Of a DNA stretch of 64,000 bases, positions 42,391 through 50,574 are shown piece by piece. Below the pieces are notes generated by a model. That model searched no databases and was not told the origin of the DNA. It saw nothing but the letters and a program-made list of their open reading frames with translations. This stretch comes from RHLJ01 sp965601955 (GTDB taxonomy: Bacteria > Bacteroidota > Rhodothermia > Balneolales > Balneolaceae), in contig OZ271855.1 in assembly GCA_965601955.1 (NCBI GenBank), positions 2,108,001 through 2,172,000 on the forward strand, read 5' to 3'. Position 1 is the first letter of the stretch. Each line of letters begins with the position of its first letter. Position numbers and translations under genes: made by a program.

Positions 42391-42436
42391 ATCCTTTCTG
42401 TCCCGGTCGTTATTGGGATTAGGAAGGATTTTTTTT
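42391..42436 (+). terminator. Rho-independent terminator after the thioredoxin-fold genes
   Basis: An imperfect long stem (ATCCTTTCTGTCCC with GGGATTAGGAAGGAT, one G.T pair and a small bulge) followed by eight T. It ends the 39506-42365 transcript and separates it from queD. Confidence 0.75.
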
Positions 42437-42452
42437 GAATACGAATTATTAG

Positions 42453-42845
42453 TTGATGCCAACCTGGATATTACATACAGAGTTTAAATTTGATGCCGCT
42501 CATTTCATTGATGGATATGATGGCAAGTGTGGGAGAATGCATGGTCATTCTTACAAAGTAAAAATGACGGCGAAGTCAAATAGGCTAAACCCTTCTGCAT
42601 ATCTTAAAACAGAAGATATGGTATGCGATTTCAAGGAATTGAAATGGGCTGCAAAGGATTCTGAAAAGGGTGGCTTTGATCATGGAATTCTTAATGACTT
42701 AATCTCAGTTAATACCACAGCAGAACGCATTGCTGAATACATACACCAGGAAACCATGCGCAGAATACCTGAGGGTATTGAGCTTACTGTTATTGTATGG
42801 GAAACCGATACCTGTTGGGTTGAATACACGGATAAAGATGTATAA
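42453..42845 (+). CDS. queD: 6-carboxytetrahydropterin synthase (QueD/PTPS family)
   Basis: 130 residues. 'FKFDAAHFIDGYDGKCGRMHGHSYKVK' supplies the zinc-binding histidines (H in AAH and the two in HGH) and the catalytic cysteine. 'DFKELK' and 'FDHGILND' follow, and the acidic end 'VWETDTCWVEY' contains the substrate-holding Glu. It converts 7,8-dihydroneopterin triphosphate in the queuosine/preQ0 pathway. It overlaps queE by 8 bases. queC and queF are not in the window. Confidence 0.88.
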   Translation: MMPTWILHTEFKFDAAHFIDGYDGKCGRMHGHSYKVKMTAKSNRLNPSAYLKTEDMVCDFKELKWAAKDSEKGGFDHGILNDLISVNTTAERIAEYIHQETMRRIPEGIELTVIVWETDTCWVEYTDKDV

Positions 42846-43494
42846 CCCTGAGTTTCATATCGACCCGGATGAAGTAGTTGTTTCCGAAGAGGAAGCAAAC
42901 GAGGAATACCCGGTAATGGAGCACTTTTACACTATTCAGGGTGAAGGAGCCCATACCGGAAAAGCTGCATACTTTATCAGAACCGGTGGATGTGATGTGG
43001 AGTGTTGGTGGTGCGATGTAAAAGATAGTTGGGATGAATCCAAACACCCAAGGATTTCTGTAAAGGATCTTGTGGGATTTGTTAAGGAGAGTGGAGCTCC
43101 TATTGCTGTTATAACCGGGGGAGAGCCATTGCTCCACAATCTTGGAGCATTGACTTCTGCGATTCAAGAGCTAGGAGTCGCTACCCATATTGAAACCAGT
43201 GGATCTTCACCTATATCGGGGTATTTTGATTGGATTACGCTTTCTCCAAAGCGTTTCAAAAAACCTCTCGATGAAATATTTCCCTATGTGGATGAGCTAA
43301 AAGTTGTAGTCCTTACCAAAAAAGATTTAGCCTGGGCGGAAGAAAATGCCGCGAAATGCCCTGAACATACAAAGCTTCTGTTACAACCGGAGTGGGATAC
43401 TCCTGCATCCATGCCCCTAATCGTCGACTATGTGAAGAAGAACCCTAGATGGGGGATAAGCCTTCAAACGCATAAATATCTACAGGTCCCTTGA
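42838..43494 (+). CDS. queE: 7-carboxy-7-deazaguanine synthase (radical SAM)
   Basis: Start ATG 42838, overlapping the queD stop; longer frames are only queD shadow. 218 residues, the usual size. The radical-SAM cluster motif is C-x3-C-x2-C in 'GGCDVECWWCDVKDSW', preceded by 'HFYTIQGEGAHTGKAAYFIR', the signature N-terminus of QueE, and followed by 'VITGGEPLLH'. It contracts the ring of 6-carboxytetrahydropterin to the 7-deazaguanine core. The stop and the next start share a base (TGATG). Confidence 0.92.
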   Translation: MYNPEFHIDPDEVVVSEEEANEEYPVMEHFYTIQGEGAHTGKAAYFIRTGGCDVECWWCDVKDSWDESKHPRISVKDLVGFVKESGAPIAVITGGEPLLHNLGALTSAIQELGVATHIETSGSSPISGYFDWITLSPKRFKKPLDEIFPYVDELKVVVLTKKDLAWAEENAAKCPEHTKLLLQPEWDTPASMPLIVDYVKKNPRWGISLQTHKYLQVP

Positions 43495-44207
43495 TGAGCT
43501 TTGATCAGGCTGCGGTACTCATTACAGGTGGTAGCAAAGGAATTGGACTATCCATAGCTAAGGTATTTGCCAGAACCACTGAGAGGCCGTTAATTTTATT
43601 GGCTCGAAAAGAAGAGGAGTTACTTGTAGCAAAAAAAGAGTGTTTAAAGGAAGGAGCGAAAGAGGTAGATATCCTGGTTGTAGATTTACTCAATCATGAA
43701 TCCATTCAGGAGATCAATCCCGAAAAGCTTAATGTCGGGATATTGGTAAACAACGCCGGTTCTTTTCTTTTTAAGCCGTTGTCGGAGACCTCGCAGGCTG
43801 AGTTTGAACAGCAGTTTCAGATAAACACACTTGGAGCTTTTAATCTGACTCAGAAAGTGCTGCCAGTGTTAAAAGAACGGGAAAGGGGGCTTATCGTAAA
43901 TATTTGTTCCCAGGCATCTTTAAAAGGATATGGCGATAGTGGCGCTTATACAATGAGCAAACATGCACTGCTTGGCTATACCCGTTCGCTCCGAAAAGAA
44001 TTAATCGACACTAAAATTGCTGTTTCAGCCATAAATCTTGGGCAAACGTTTTCTACCTCGTGGGATGGTGTTGATATTGACCCTCAAGAACTCATAGACC
44101 CCGAAGATGTTGGCAGGTTAGTCGTATCTCTTTCCGAATTATCCCCAAGAAGTGTGGCTGAAGAAATTATTCTATCTCCTCAGGGCGGGGAAGTGAAGCC
44201 GATGTAA
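43494..44207 (+). CDS. Short-chain dehydrogenase/reductase
   Basis: About 237 residues from ATG 43494. Classical SDR pattern: 'VLITGGSKGIGLSIAKVFA' (TGxxxGxG), 'LVNNAGSF' (NNAG), catalytic Ser in 'IVNICSQASLKG', and YxxxK in 'SGAYTMSKHALLGYT'. NADP preference is likely from the basic residues after strand 2 ('ARKEEE'). The substrate is unknown. Coupled to queE by a 1-base overlap, which hints at pterin reduction (sepiapterin-reductase-like), but that is only contextual. Confidence 0.82.
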   Translation: MSFDQAAVLITGGSKGIGLSIAKVFARTTERPLILLARKEEELLVAKKECLKEGAKEVDILVVDLLNHESIQEINPEKLNVGILVNNAGSFLFKPLSETSQAEFEQQFQINTLGAFNLTQKVLPVLKERERGLIVNICSQASLKGYGDSGAYTMSKHALLGYTRSLRKELIDTKIAVSAINLGQTFSTSWDGVDIDPQELIDPEDVGRLVVSLSELSPRSVAEEIILSPQGGEVKPM

Positions 44208-44213
44208 CTTGAC

Positions 44214-45485
44214 CTAAAAAATCGAATAGCCGAAGCTTACAAATAAGAAAGAATAAGTTCCCGAATAGGTCGCTGTATTTATTGAATTATTTCTTAAGAT
44301 AGAATGACTTCGTTGTACATCTTCGATGAGTTCTCTATTAATGAGGTAGCTCATTTCCAGTCTGAAATTCTTTAATGAATATCCGAGCACAAATTTTAAG
44401 CTTCTATCAGATATAGTTTCAATATTATGTCCAAAATAATTTGGATTCGAAGAGGTCAATCTAATTGTTGAGTTAAAATTGAAATCATAATTAATAGCCG
44501 GATTGAAATATATCTTTGATGTTTTATCGATCAGGAAATTATATCTGAGTCCCATTTCTATATCGAGAGACTTGTAATCCATTTCAACTTCAATGGTTTC
44601 GTTATTATCAGATAAGTCATTTTTGCCAGAGAATTGCTGGTAGGAAGCTTGAAAAACAAGGGACCATGCACCATTATTATGGGATAACACTCTTTCTAAT
44701 TCAATTCCAAAATTGAACCCCGGTTTCAAGCCTGAGTTAGCTTCAAAATCTGGTATTAGACCTGCACTACGGGATAAAGTAAAATTTGAAAGAGCCAATG
44801 AGGGTTTTAATGTCAGATAAAACTTTTTATAGTGCCGATCATACAGAAATTTTGTGCTGTTTCCATCCAGACACAGGTTTTCCTCGCTTACCAGCTCTAT
44901 TAAATCGTCTCTTAAATAAGAGATTCTTTTGAGATCATTATTAAGTTTAAGGCTACAAGAAAGTTTGGTACGAAGTTGGTCTTTATAGGACTCATCGTTA
45001 AAGACTCTAAACTCTCTTTTGAAGTATCGAAATATTAGCTGTTCCATTACTCTGTTTGAATCTGCTATAAAGAACCGAATAAGATTCGCATCTTGATACG
45101 AGTATAAATTAACAGTCCCTTCTACCAAAGCTTTCAGAAAGAGAGTTTCATCCTTAAACTCCGGAGCAGGTTTGGTACTAACCTCAGAAAAATTAGTAAG
45201 GTTATCAGGAGATCTATCAATCTGTACGTCCGAGCGAATGAATTTTCCGTAGTTATAGATTTCAAACTCAGATACATCATTCAATGAAAGTGTAATCTCC
45301 TGGGATAAAGAATCGCTCTTAAACTGTATTTCGATAGGATTAGATCTCCAGTCCAGATTCAAAATAAAACCAGGGACTATATTTAGGTTATTGTCCAGGT
45401 AATGCCCTCTCTCGAAAGTATTTTGTGCAAGTAGTACCTTTGTTGTTAATAAAAAGAGGAGGGTGAATAGAGATGATTTGCTCAT
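44214..45485 (-). CDS. Outer-membrane beta-barrel protein (PorT-like), function unknown
   Basis: 423 residues with signal peptide 'MSKSSLFTLLFLLTTKVLLAQ'. The first half (about 22-205) is a periplasmic region without recognised domain. The second half has alternating hydrophobic strands ending in aromatic residues, e.g. 'SLVFQASYQQFSG', 'LDIEMGLRYNFLID', 'LEMSYLINREL' and a terminal 'FLFVSFGYSIF', as expected of an eight- to ten-strand barrel. Similar proteins in Bacteroidota are annotated as PorT-family or outer-membrane beta-barrel proteins. Last gene of the RDD-cupin-barrel operon. Confidence 0.65.
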   Translation of the reverse strand: MSKSSLFTLLFLLTTKVLLAQNTFERGHYLDNNLNIVPGFILNLDWRSNPIEIQFKSDSLSQEITLSLNDVSEFEIYNYGKFIRSDVQIDRSPDNLTNFSEVSTKPAPEFKDETLFLKALVEGTVNLYSYQDANLIRFFIADSNRVMEQLIFRYFKREFRVFNDESYKDQLRTKLSCSLKLNNDLKRISYLRDDLIELVSEENLCLDGNSTKFLYDRHYKKFYLTLKPSLALSNFTLSRSAGLIPDFEANSGLKPGFNFGIELERVLSHNNGAWSLVFQASYQQFSGKNDLSDNNETIEVEMDYKSLDIEMGLRYNFLIDKTSKIYFNPAINYDFNFNSTIRLTSSNPNYFGHNIETISDRSLKFVLGYSLKNFRLEMSYLINRELIEDVQRSHSILRNNSINTATYSGTYSFLFVSFGYSIF

Positions 45486-45497
45486 TGAATTAAGCTT

Positions 45498-45863
45498 TTA
45501 GATCCAATCCTGATTTTCTTCGTTCACCGTTACATCAAAAGAGGACTCTCCTGTATGTTTAGTGCCTTCTGGTTCAATAAGCATCACCCAACATTCCTTT
45601 TCAGCAATGGGTAGATGGTCTTCACCTTTCGGAACCACATATAATTCTCCTTCCTTTAGATGGACATCCCTGTCTTTAAAGCGAAGCAACAGGCTTCCCT
45701 TAACGATATAGAAAAGTTCGTCTTCATCGGGGTGGTTATGCCAGACAAATTCACCTTCCAGTTTAGCAAGTTTAACTAGTTGCCCATTGGTTTTAGAAAT
45801 GATTTTTGGAGTCCACTGTTCATTAAAAAGATTAAACTTCTCATTAAGGTTTATTCCATTCAT
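45498..45863 (-). CDS. Cupin-domain protein
   Basis: 121 residues forming a single cupin. Motif 1: 'WHNHPDEDELFYIVKGSLLLRF' (H-x-H-x3-E). Motif 2: 'GELYVVPKGEDHLPIAEKECWVMLIEP', with His in 'GEDHLP'. The three or four metal ligands are in place. Such small cupins have varied or unknown activities. It overlaps the upstream RDD gene by 4 bases (ATGA). Confidence 0.82.
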   Translation of the reverse strand: MNGINLNEKFNLFNEQWTPKIISKTNGQLVKLAKLEGEFVWHNHPDEDELFYIVKGSLLLRFKDRDVHLKEGELYVVPKGEDHLPIAEKECWVMLIEPEGTKHTGESSFDVTVNEENQDWI

Positions 45864-46975
45864 ACCATATCCAGTAAATTTTCTTCGCTGATTATTTCTT
45901 TTCTTTCCGCCTCATATTTTTCAATCATTTTAGGACGCATATCAAGCACTACGGTAGCGGCTATTTTATCGTGTATTCCCTGTCGATTCGCATCCCAATA
46001 AATCTGGAAGAACCCAAGGAAACCGGTAGCAAAACCCGCTGCATAGCCTCCAAATCGTTCAAAAGAATACCAAAGCCCGATAGGCTTATTATTAAGCCGA
46101 ACGACTCTTAGCTTCAATACTTTTTTACCAAGTGTTTGCCCTTGGAATAAAGCAAGGCATAGCACAAAATAGACACCAACCCAGCCCACACTTAAACCAA
46201 AATCTTCTGCAGTAGCTTTAAGGCTTCTTAAGAAGCTGGGGTTTTCAACCTGTTCGGCTAATTCTCCATTTTCGTCTTCAAGATCATCTACTCTGTCATC
46301 GAGCCGGTCAATCTCAGAATCCATTTCTGCAATCTCATTATAAGCTATAATTGGAGCTATTTCCAGAATTAAGCTGTCAACCAGCGCGGTATCCCTATTA
46401 CTTATTGCAAAACCAATAGCCCTGAGATTGAGGATAAATCCATCGTTGAATAAATCTTGATGATATCCAGATTCTCTGTTCAAAGAGCCTTCACCAAGTT
46501 GTTCTTCAATAGTTTCCGCAATTCTTTCCAGCTCTTCTTCAATATCAAGGGAATCGCTGGTACCTAATGTCGCCATTTGCTGACCAAAGGCAGACCAATC
46601 CATTTGGTCAGCAGGGGTAGAAACCGTTTCTCCACTGGGAGAGGTAAAGTTGATGATGGCAGAGTTGTCATCATCGCCTCTTGTCACATTAAATGTAAGT
46701 GCGAATACTAGGATAGAAATGAAAGATGCAGCTCCGTAGCGGAGGGTGTTCTTCCACCATGTGGTTCCCCGGTTTCTTATTGCTAACCAGAAAAATAAAA
46801 TACTGGCCGAAGTAGCAAGGAAGAATGCTCCTAAGGCAGATAAGACAGAAGCAATCAATAAATCGAGTAAAAGGGCAAACAGGCGTCTTCTGGGAGTAGC
46901 CAGTGGTAGGCCTAGTAAATCTGGATGTACCTCAAAAGCGAAAGGAGTTACAATGTGTTTTGGGTCCTTAACCAT
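45860..46975 (-). CDS. RDD-family membrane protein with a large extracytoplasmic insertion
   Basis: About 371 residues from ATG 46975 (a TTG fifteen bases earlier is weaker). The N-terminal half has 'ATPRRRLFALLLDLLIASVLSALG' (RDD motif with R and D) and two or three membrane helices. The C-terminal half has 'QTLGKKVLKLRVVRLNNKPIGLWYSFERF' and 'WDANRQGIHDKIAATVVL', the classic end of the RDD domain. Between them lies an acidic region of ~130 residues ('LDIEEELERIAETIEEQLGEG', 'EIAEMDSEIDRLDDRVDDL') predicted to be a coiled coil. Ordinary RDD proteins lack this. Function unknown; some RDD proteins are Na+(Li+)/H+ antiporters. Confidence 0.75.
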   Translation of the reverse strand: MVKDPKHIVTPFAFEVHPDLLGLPLATPRRRLFALLLDLLIASVLSALGAFFLATSASILFFWLAIRNRGTTWWKNTLRYGAASFISILVFALTFNVTRGDDDNSAIINFTSPSGETVSTPADQMDWSAFGQQMATLGTSDSLDIEEELERIAETIEEQLGEGSLNRESGYHQDLFNDGFILNLRAIGFAISNRDTALVDSLILEIAPIIAYNEIAEMDSEIDRLDDRVDDLEDENGELAEQVENPSFLRSLKATAEDFGLSVGWVGVYFVLCLALFQGQTLGKKVLKLRVVRLNNKPIGLWYSFERFGGYAAGFATGFLGFFQIYWDANRQGIHDKIAATVVLDMRPKMIEKYEAERKEIISEENLLDMV

Positions 46976-47013
46976 ATCTGATGTTAACAAACAATCAGCT
47001 TAGTAGAAATAAA

Positions 47014-47042
47014 AAAGGGACCAGCTGCAAAACGGTCCCTTT
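47014..47042 (-). terminator. Terminator of the collagen-like lipoprotein gene
   Basis: Stem AAAGGGACC/GGTCCCTTT with an 11-base loop and A-run on the plus-strand left side, which is a T-run on the minus strand. It sits 24 bases past the stop codon of the 47066-47569 gene. Confidence 0.8.
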
Positions 47043-47065
47043 TGGTCATCATGGGTCTATCTAAA

Positions 47066-47569
47066 TCAGAATGTGAGGTTATATGCTTTAACCACAGCCT
47101 CGTAGTCTGAGTAGTCAAGTTTTGCTTTTAAGGTAAGTGTAGGTGGGATAGCTACTATCCTGAGTACATCTCCGTCAAAAAGAGCTTCATTTGCTTCATT
47201 ATTGTTAGCAACTTCTCCTTCTACAATCAAATCAAAGTTATCGATATCAAATGCATACCGAAGAACAACAAGATCATTTTCAAAAGGTGTGCTAAATGGG
47301 AGGGCGTGCCACGCAGTGCTTCCCTGGAATCGTAAATATGCTAATACAAGACCTTCATCTACAGTAGCTTCATCTAAAATATTCCACCCATAAGAAGCTA
47401 CAGAGACAAATTCGTCTACTACTCCAAAATCCTGGTTTGCGTCAATAGTTATTGAAGCTGAATATACCTCAGCGTCTCGGCCAGCTGGCCCTTCAGGACC
47501 AACAGGTCCTACACATGAACTTGTTATAAATCCTGCTATAAGTATGATGATAGTATTGGTTGTTTTCAT
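47066..47569 (-). CDS. Lipoprotein with a short collagen-like GPxGPxG stretch
   Basis: 167 residues. The signal 'MKTTNTIIILIAGFITSSC' ends in a lipobox cysteine; it is followed at once by 'VGPVGPEGPAGRDAE', four Gly-x-y triplets. The remaining ~130 residues are a beta-rich domain ('YSASITIDANQDFGVVDEF', 'GLVLAYLRFQGSTAWHALPF', 'LTLKAKLDYSDYEAVVKAY') that I recognise only as a type common in Bacteroidota lipoproteins. Location: outer or inner membrane, anchored by lipid. Function unknown. Single gene with its own terminator. Confidence 0.7.
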   Translation of the reverse strand: MKTTNTIIILIAGFITSSCVGPVGPEGPAGRDAEVYSASITIDANQDFGVVDEFVSVASYGWNILDEATVDEGLVLAYLRFQGSTAWHALPFSTPFENDLVVLRYAFDIDNFDLIVEGEVANNNEANEALFDGDVLRIVAIPPTLTLKAKLDYSDYEAVVKAYNLTF

Positions 47570-47697
47570 GGCTCTACCGTTAGTTTTGGTTTTAAGCTTA
47601 GGTCAAGGTAAAACCGGAACAGTGTCTGTAACATCACATGTTTTGGTTAGGCAATTCATGTGATATAGTTTCAGCGTTAAGATTTGATCAAAGCCGG

Positions 47698-47728
47698 TTT
47701 AAGACTTAATTAAATTTCAGTACATTTG
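47698..47728 (+). promoter_or_regulatory. Promoter for the 47761 operon
   Basis: TACATTTG at 47721-47728 fits TAnnTTTG; TTT at 47698-47700 is a possible minus-33 element with a 20-base spacer. The TTG start codon lies 33 bases downstream. Confidence 0.45.
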
Positions 47729-47760
47729 ACTTCAATAAGAAAGCAAATTCAGAGATCGCT

Positions 47761-48339
47761 TTGAGCAACATTTTAATGGAAATCCTAGGGCTTTCAACAA
47801 GCCCGAGTAGTGGCGGTGCTTACGCATTAATTTTAACTGAGGCCCGGGGATCTAGACGTCTTCCTATTATAATTGGCTCATCTGAAGCACAAGCCATTGC
47901 CCTGGAGTTGGAAAATATAAAGCCTCCCAGGCCTATGACCCACGATCTTCTCAAAAATGTAGTTTTAAATTTCGACTCCACCTTAAAAGAAGTAATTATA
48001 AGCGACCTTACAGAAGGTACTTTTTATGCTCGTATGGTATTTGAAAGGGGGGACCAGTTATACGAAGTTGATGCCAGACCAAGCGACGCTATAGCCTTGG
48101 CAGTGCGTTTCGGGTGTTCGATCTATACTAATGAGCAGGTATTGAACGAAGCTGGTATTCTGGCTGAACCCGTACAAAGTGGAGATACTTCAAGCTCTGA
48201 CAGTGCAGCTAAAACTGAAACTGGTGAAGAATTATCGAAATTAGAAAAGCTCGAGCAAGACTTGATTATCGCAGTTGAAACTGAAAACTACGAAAAGGCA
48301 GCAAAGCTTCGAGATCAAATTCAAAAAATGAAAGGGTAA
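47761..48339 (+). CDS. Bifunctional nuclease-family (BFN/DUF151) protein with C-terminal UvrB/C motif
   Basis: 192 residues from TTG 47761. The BFN/DUF151 domain is recognised by 'MEILGLSTSP', 'RRLPIIIGSSEAQAIALELENIKPPRPMTHDLL' and 'VDARPSDAIALAVRFGCSIY'. After a serine-rich linker comes a UVR motif, 'LEQDLIIAVETENYEKAAKLRDQIQKM', of the kind that mediates UvrB-UvrC or Clp-adaptor contacts. This domain pair is common in Bacteroidota. Plant homologues cut DNA and RNA; the bacterial role is not settled. It precedes bshC by three bases. Confidence 0.88.
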   Translation: MSNILMEILGLSTSPSSGGAYALILTEARGSRRLPIIIGSSEAQAIALELENIKPPRPMTHDLLKNVVLNFDSTLKEVIISDLTEGTFYARMVFERGDQLYEVDARPSDAIALAVRFGCSIYTNEQVLNEAGILAEPVQSGDTSSSDSAAKTETGEELSKLEKLEQDLIIAVETENYEKAAKLRDQIQKMKG

Positions 48340-48342
48340 ATT

Positions 48343-49953
48343 TTGAGCGAAGATCATTGTTCATTTCAACAGCTTCCGTTTTCCAAATTATTCACAACAT
48401 ACACTTCGAGATTTGATGAGTTAAGCGAGTTTTACTCTACAAACCCATTCGAAGAAGAAGCTATAAAAGAAAAGGCTAACAGAGTACAGGCATTAATAGA
48501 CAGAGAAAGTGTTACCTCTTCGCTTGCAGAATATCATTCCACTTTAGGAATAGTAGATGCACAATCTTCTCAATTGAAAAAAATCTCTGATAAGGAGTGC
48601 CTGGTAATAGTTACCGGGCAACAATTAGGTGTTTATGGCGGACCTTTATTTACGATATACAAAACAATTAGCTGTATCCTTTTAGCCAGGGAATGGGAAA
48701 AGAAACTTCAGCGTCCGGTGGTGCCTGTTTTTTGGATGGCTGATGAAGATCATGATTTTGAAGAGATAGCCTCCATAGGGATACCAGGATTTGATGAGTT
48801 TAAATCGATTGCACTAGCTCAAAAAGGAAGTGGTTTACCAGTTTCAATGGAAACGATTCAGGGTACTTTTCCTGAGTTTAAGAGCAGGGTAACAGGCGAA
48901 TTGCCCAATACTGATTTCTCAGCTGAATTATTTGATGAGCTAGGTAAGTTTTACGAACCAGGTAGCACTCATGCCCAGGCTTTTGCCAAAATGATAAGCC
49001 ACTGGTTTTCAAGAGAGGGGTTGCTGATTGTTGGAAGTAATACTGCCGGCCTGAAAGGGTTGGTGAAGGAATTATTTAAAACTTCAGTTTCTAAGGCAGG
49101 TACGATTAAAGCTGCGCTTGATGAGAAAAGCAATAATCTGGAGAAACAATACCATCGTCAGGTAATAGTATCAGATTCAAATCTTTTCTACATAGCTGAG
49201 GAAGAGGGAAGGATAAAACTGGAGAAAAATGGGGATGAGTGGAAAGTAGGTTCTTTAGTATTAAGCGAAGAGAAGCTATTGTCAATGATAGAAGCCAACC
49301 CACAGCATTTTTCCCCAAATGTATTTTTACGCCCAGTATTGCAAGATATGTTATTGCCAACGCTCGGGTATGTAGCTGGTCCAGGGGAGCTTGCATATTA
49401 TGGGCAAATGAAAGATTTGTATCCCATTTTTGATCTTGAAATGCCAATCATCTTCCCAAGACTGAGCATCACACTCCTGGAAAAAGGTATTGAGCGTATC
49501 ATGGAGAGGTTACCATTTGCCATGTGTAGTTATAACCAGCGAATTGAGGATTTAGAAGCTGCTTATGTTGATCATGCCAATTCAAAAGATATAGAAGGTG
49601 TCTTTAGTGAATGGAAATCCAAAGTAGATGACATGACAAAACAGCCTACCGAGTTCATCAAAGAAATAGATCCTACCCTGGAGGCTGTTGTGGGCAAAAC
49701 AGTTGCCGGGTTTTCCAATGAGCTTGATAAGTTAAAGGGAAGAGTCTACAGGTCGATTAAGCAGCAAGAAGAGACCCAGTTAAAAAGAATATCTAAAATA
49801 AAGTCTCAACTATTTCCTAATGGGCTTCAGGAGCGGTCTGTTTCTCCTGTCTACTTTATGAATAAATATGGGCCCAATATTTGGGATGATGTATTATCCA
49901 GGTTTGAAGAGAAAGAATTGGATTTGACTATCCACCATATCATTTCATTGTGA
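48343..49953 (+). CDS. bshC: Putative cysteine ligase BshC (bacillithiol biosynthesis)
   Basis: 536 residues from TTG 48343. Recognised by 'LVIVTGQQLGVYGGPLFTIYKTISCILLA', 'VVPVFWMADEDHDFEEIASI', 'VFLRPVLQDMLLPTLGYVAGPGELAYYGQMKDLYPIFDLEMPIIFPR' and the C-terminal coiled coil. BshC adds cysteine to glucosaminyl-malate to finish bacillithiol, the low-molecular-weight thiol of Firmicutes and many Bacteroidota. bshA and bshB are not in the window, which is common since these genes are scattered. Its stop overlaps the next start (TGATG). Confidence 0.92.
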   Translation: MSEDHCSFQQLPFSKLFTTYTSRFDELSEFYSTNPFEEEAIKEKANRVQALIDRESVTSSLAEYHSTLGIVDAQSSQLKKISDKECLVIVTGQQLGVYGGPLFTIYKTISCILLAREWEKKLQRPVVPVFWMADEDHDFEEIASIGIPGFDEFKSIALAQKGSGLPVSMETIQGTFPEFKSRVTGELPNTDFSAELFDELGKFYEPGSTHAQAFAKMISHWFSREGLLIVGSNTAGLKGLVKELFKTSVSKAGTIKAALDEKSNNLEKQYHRQVIVSDSNLFYIAEEEGRIKLEKNGDEWKVGSLVLSEEKLLSMIEANPQHFSPNVFLRPVLQDMLLPTLGYVAGPGELAYYGQMKDLYPIFDLEMPIIFPRLSITLLEKGIERIMERLPFAMCSYNQRIEDLEAAYVDHANSKDIEGVFSEWKSKVDDMTKQPTEFIKEIDPTLEAVVGKTVAGFSNELDKLKGRVYRSIKQQEETQLKRISKIKSQLFPNGLQERSVSPVYFMNKYGPNIWDDVLSRFEEKELDLTIHHIISL

Positions 49954-50528
49954 TGGATTCTATTTCCTCACAGAAAAAAGAACTAAGAAAAAAACTTCTT
50001 CTGGTTAGGAATAGCACTTCAAAAGAAGCGTGGGAAGAAAAAAGTGAGCGGATAATGAATCATGTACTTGGATTGCGAGAATACATGCAAGCTAATGTGA
50101 TTCATACCTTCGTATCAATGAATGATCGAAATGAGGTTAATACACACTCTTTGATCATGAAAATGCTTGAGCAAGGAAAAGAAATTGTCATACCAAAAAT
50201 AGAATTCGAGAAAGATGAGTTACTTCACTCTAAGTTGGAATCATTTTCTGATCTGGTTACAAATAAATGGGGGGTATTGGAAACGAAGCACTTCAACCCG
50301 GTACCAGTACAAAGTATAGAGCTTGTACTTGTTCCTTTGATAGCGGTTGATAAACAGGGAAATCGTTTAGGGTATGGAAAGGGTTTTTATGATCGATTTC
50401 TTAAGGGAGTTTCAATTCCTTGTATAGGGTTGGTTTTTGAAGATTATGTGTTGGACTCCATTCCCTTTGATTCATTCGATCAAAAACTAAATGGATTTAT
50501 TTCAGAGAAAGGCATAACCTATACGTAA
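49953..50528 (+). CDS. 5-formyltetrahydrofolate cyclo-ligase
   Basis: About 191 residues from ATG 49953. The N-terminal basic helix 'KKELRKKLLLVRNS' binds the ATP phosphates; 'IHTFVSMNDRNEVNTHSLIMKMLEQGKEIVIPKI' contains the folate-binding region; the ATP-loop signature is 'DKQGNRLGYGKGFYDRFL'. It converts 5-formyl-THF to 5,10-methenyl-THF using ATP. Coupled to bshC by a 1-base overlap. Confidence 0.92.
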   Translation: MDSISSQKKELRKKLLLVRNSTSKEAWEEKSERIMNHVLGLREYMQANVIHTFVSMNDRNEVNTHSLIMKMLEQGKEIVIPKIEFEKDELLHSKLESFSDLVTNKWGVLETKHFNPVPVQSIELVLVPLIAVDKQGNRLGYGKGFYDRFLKGVSIPCIGLVFEDYVLDSIPFDSFDQKLNGFISEKGITYT

Positions 50529-50574
50529 CAATCAAAAAAGTACCTCGTAGCGGGCATGCGGAGGATTCAACAAA

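Noticed and set aside
42366..42452. PreQ1 riboswitch before queD
   Set aside because: I looked for the preQ1 consensus (C-rich loop and A-rich tail) and found only a terminator stem with a T-run and a promoter-like element.
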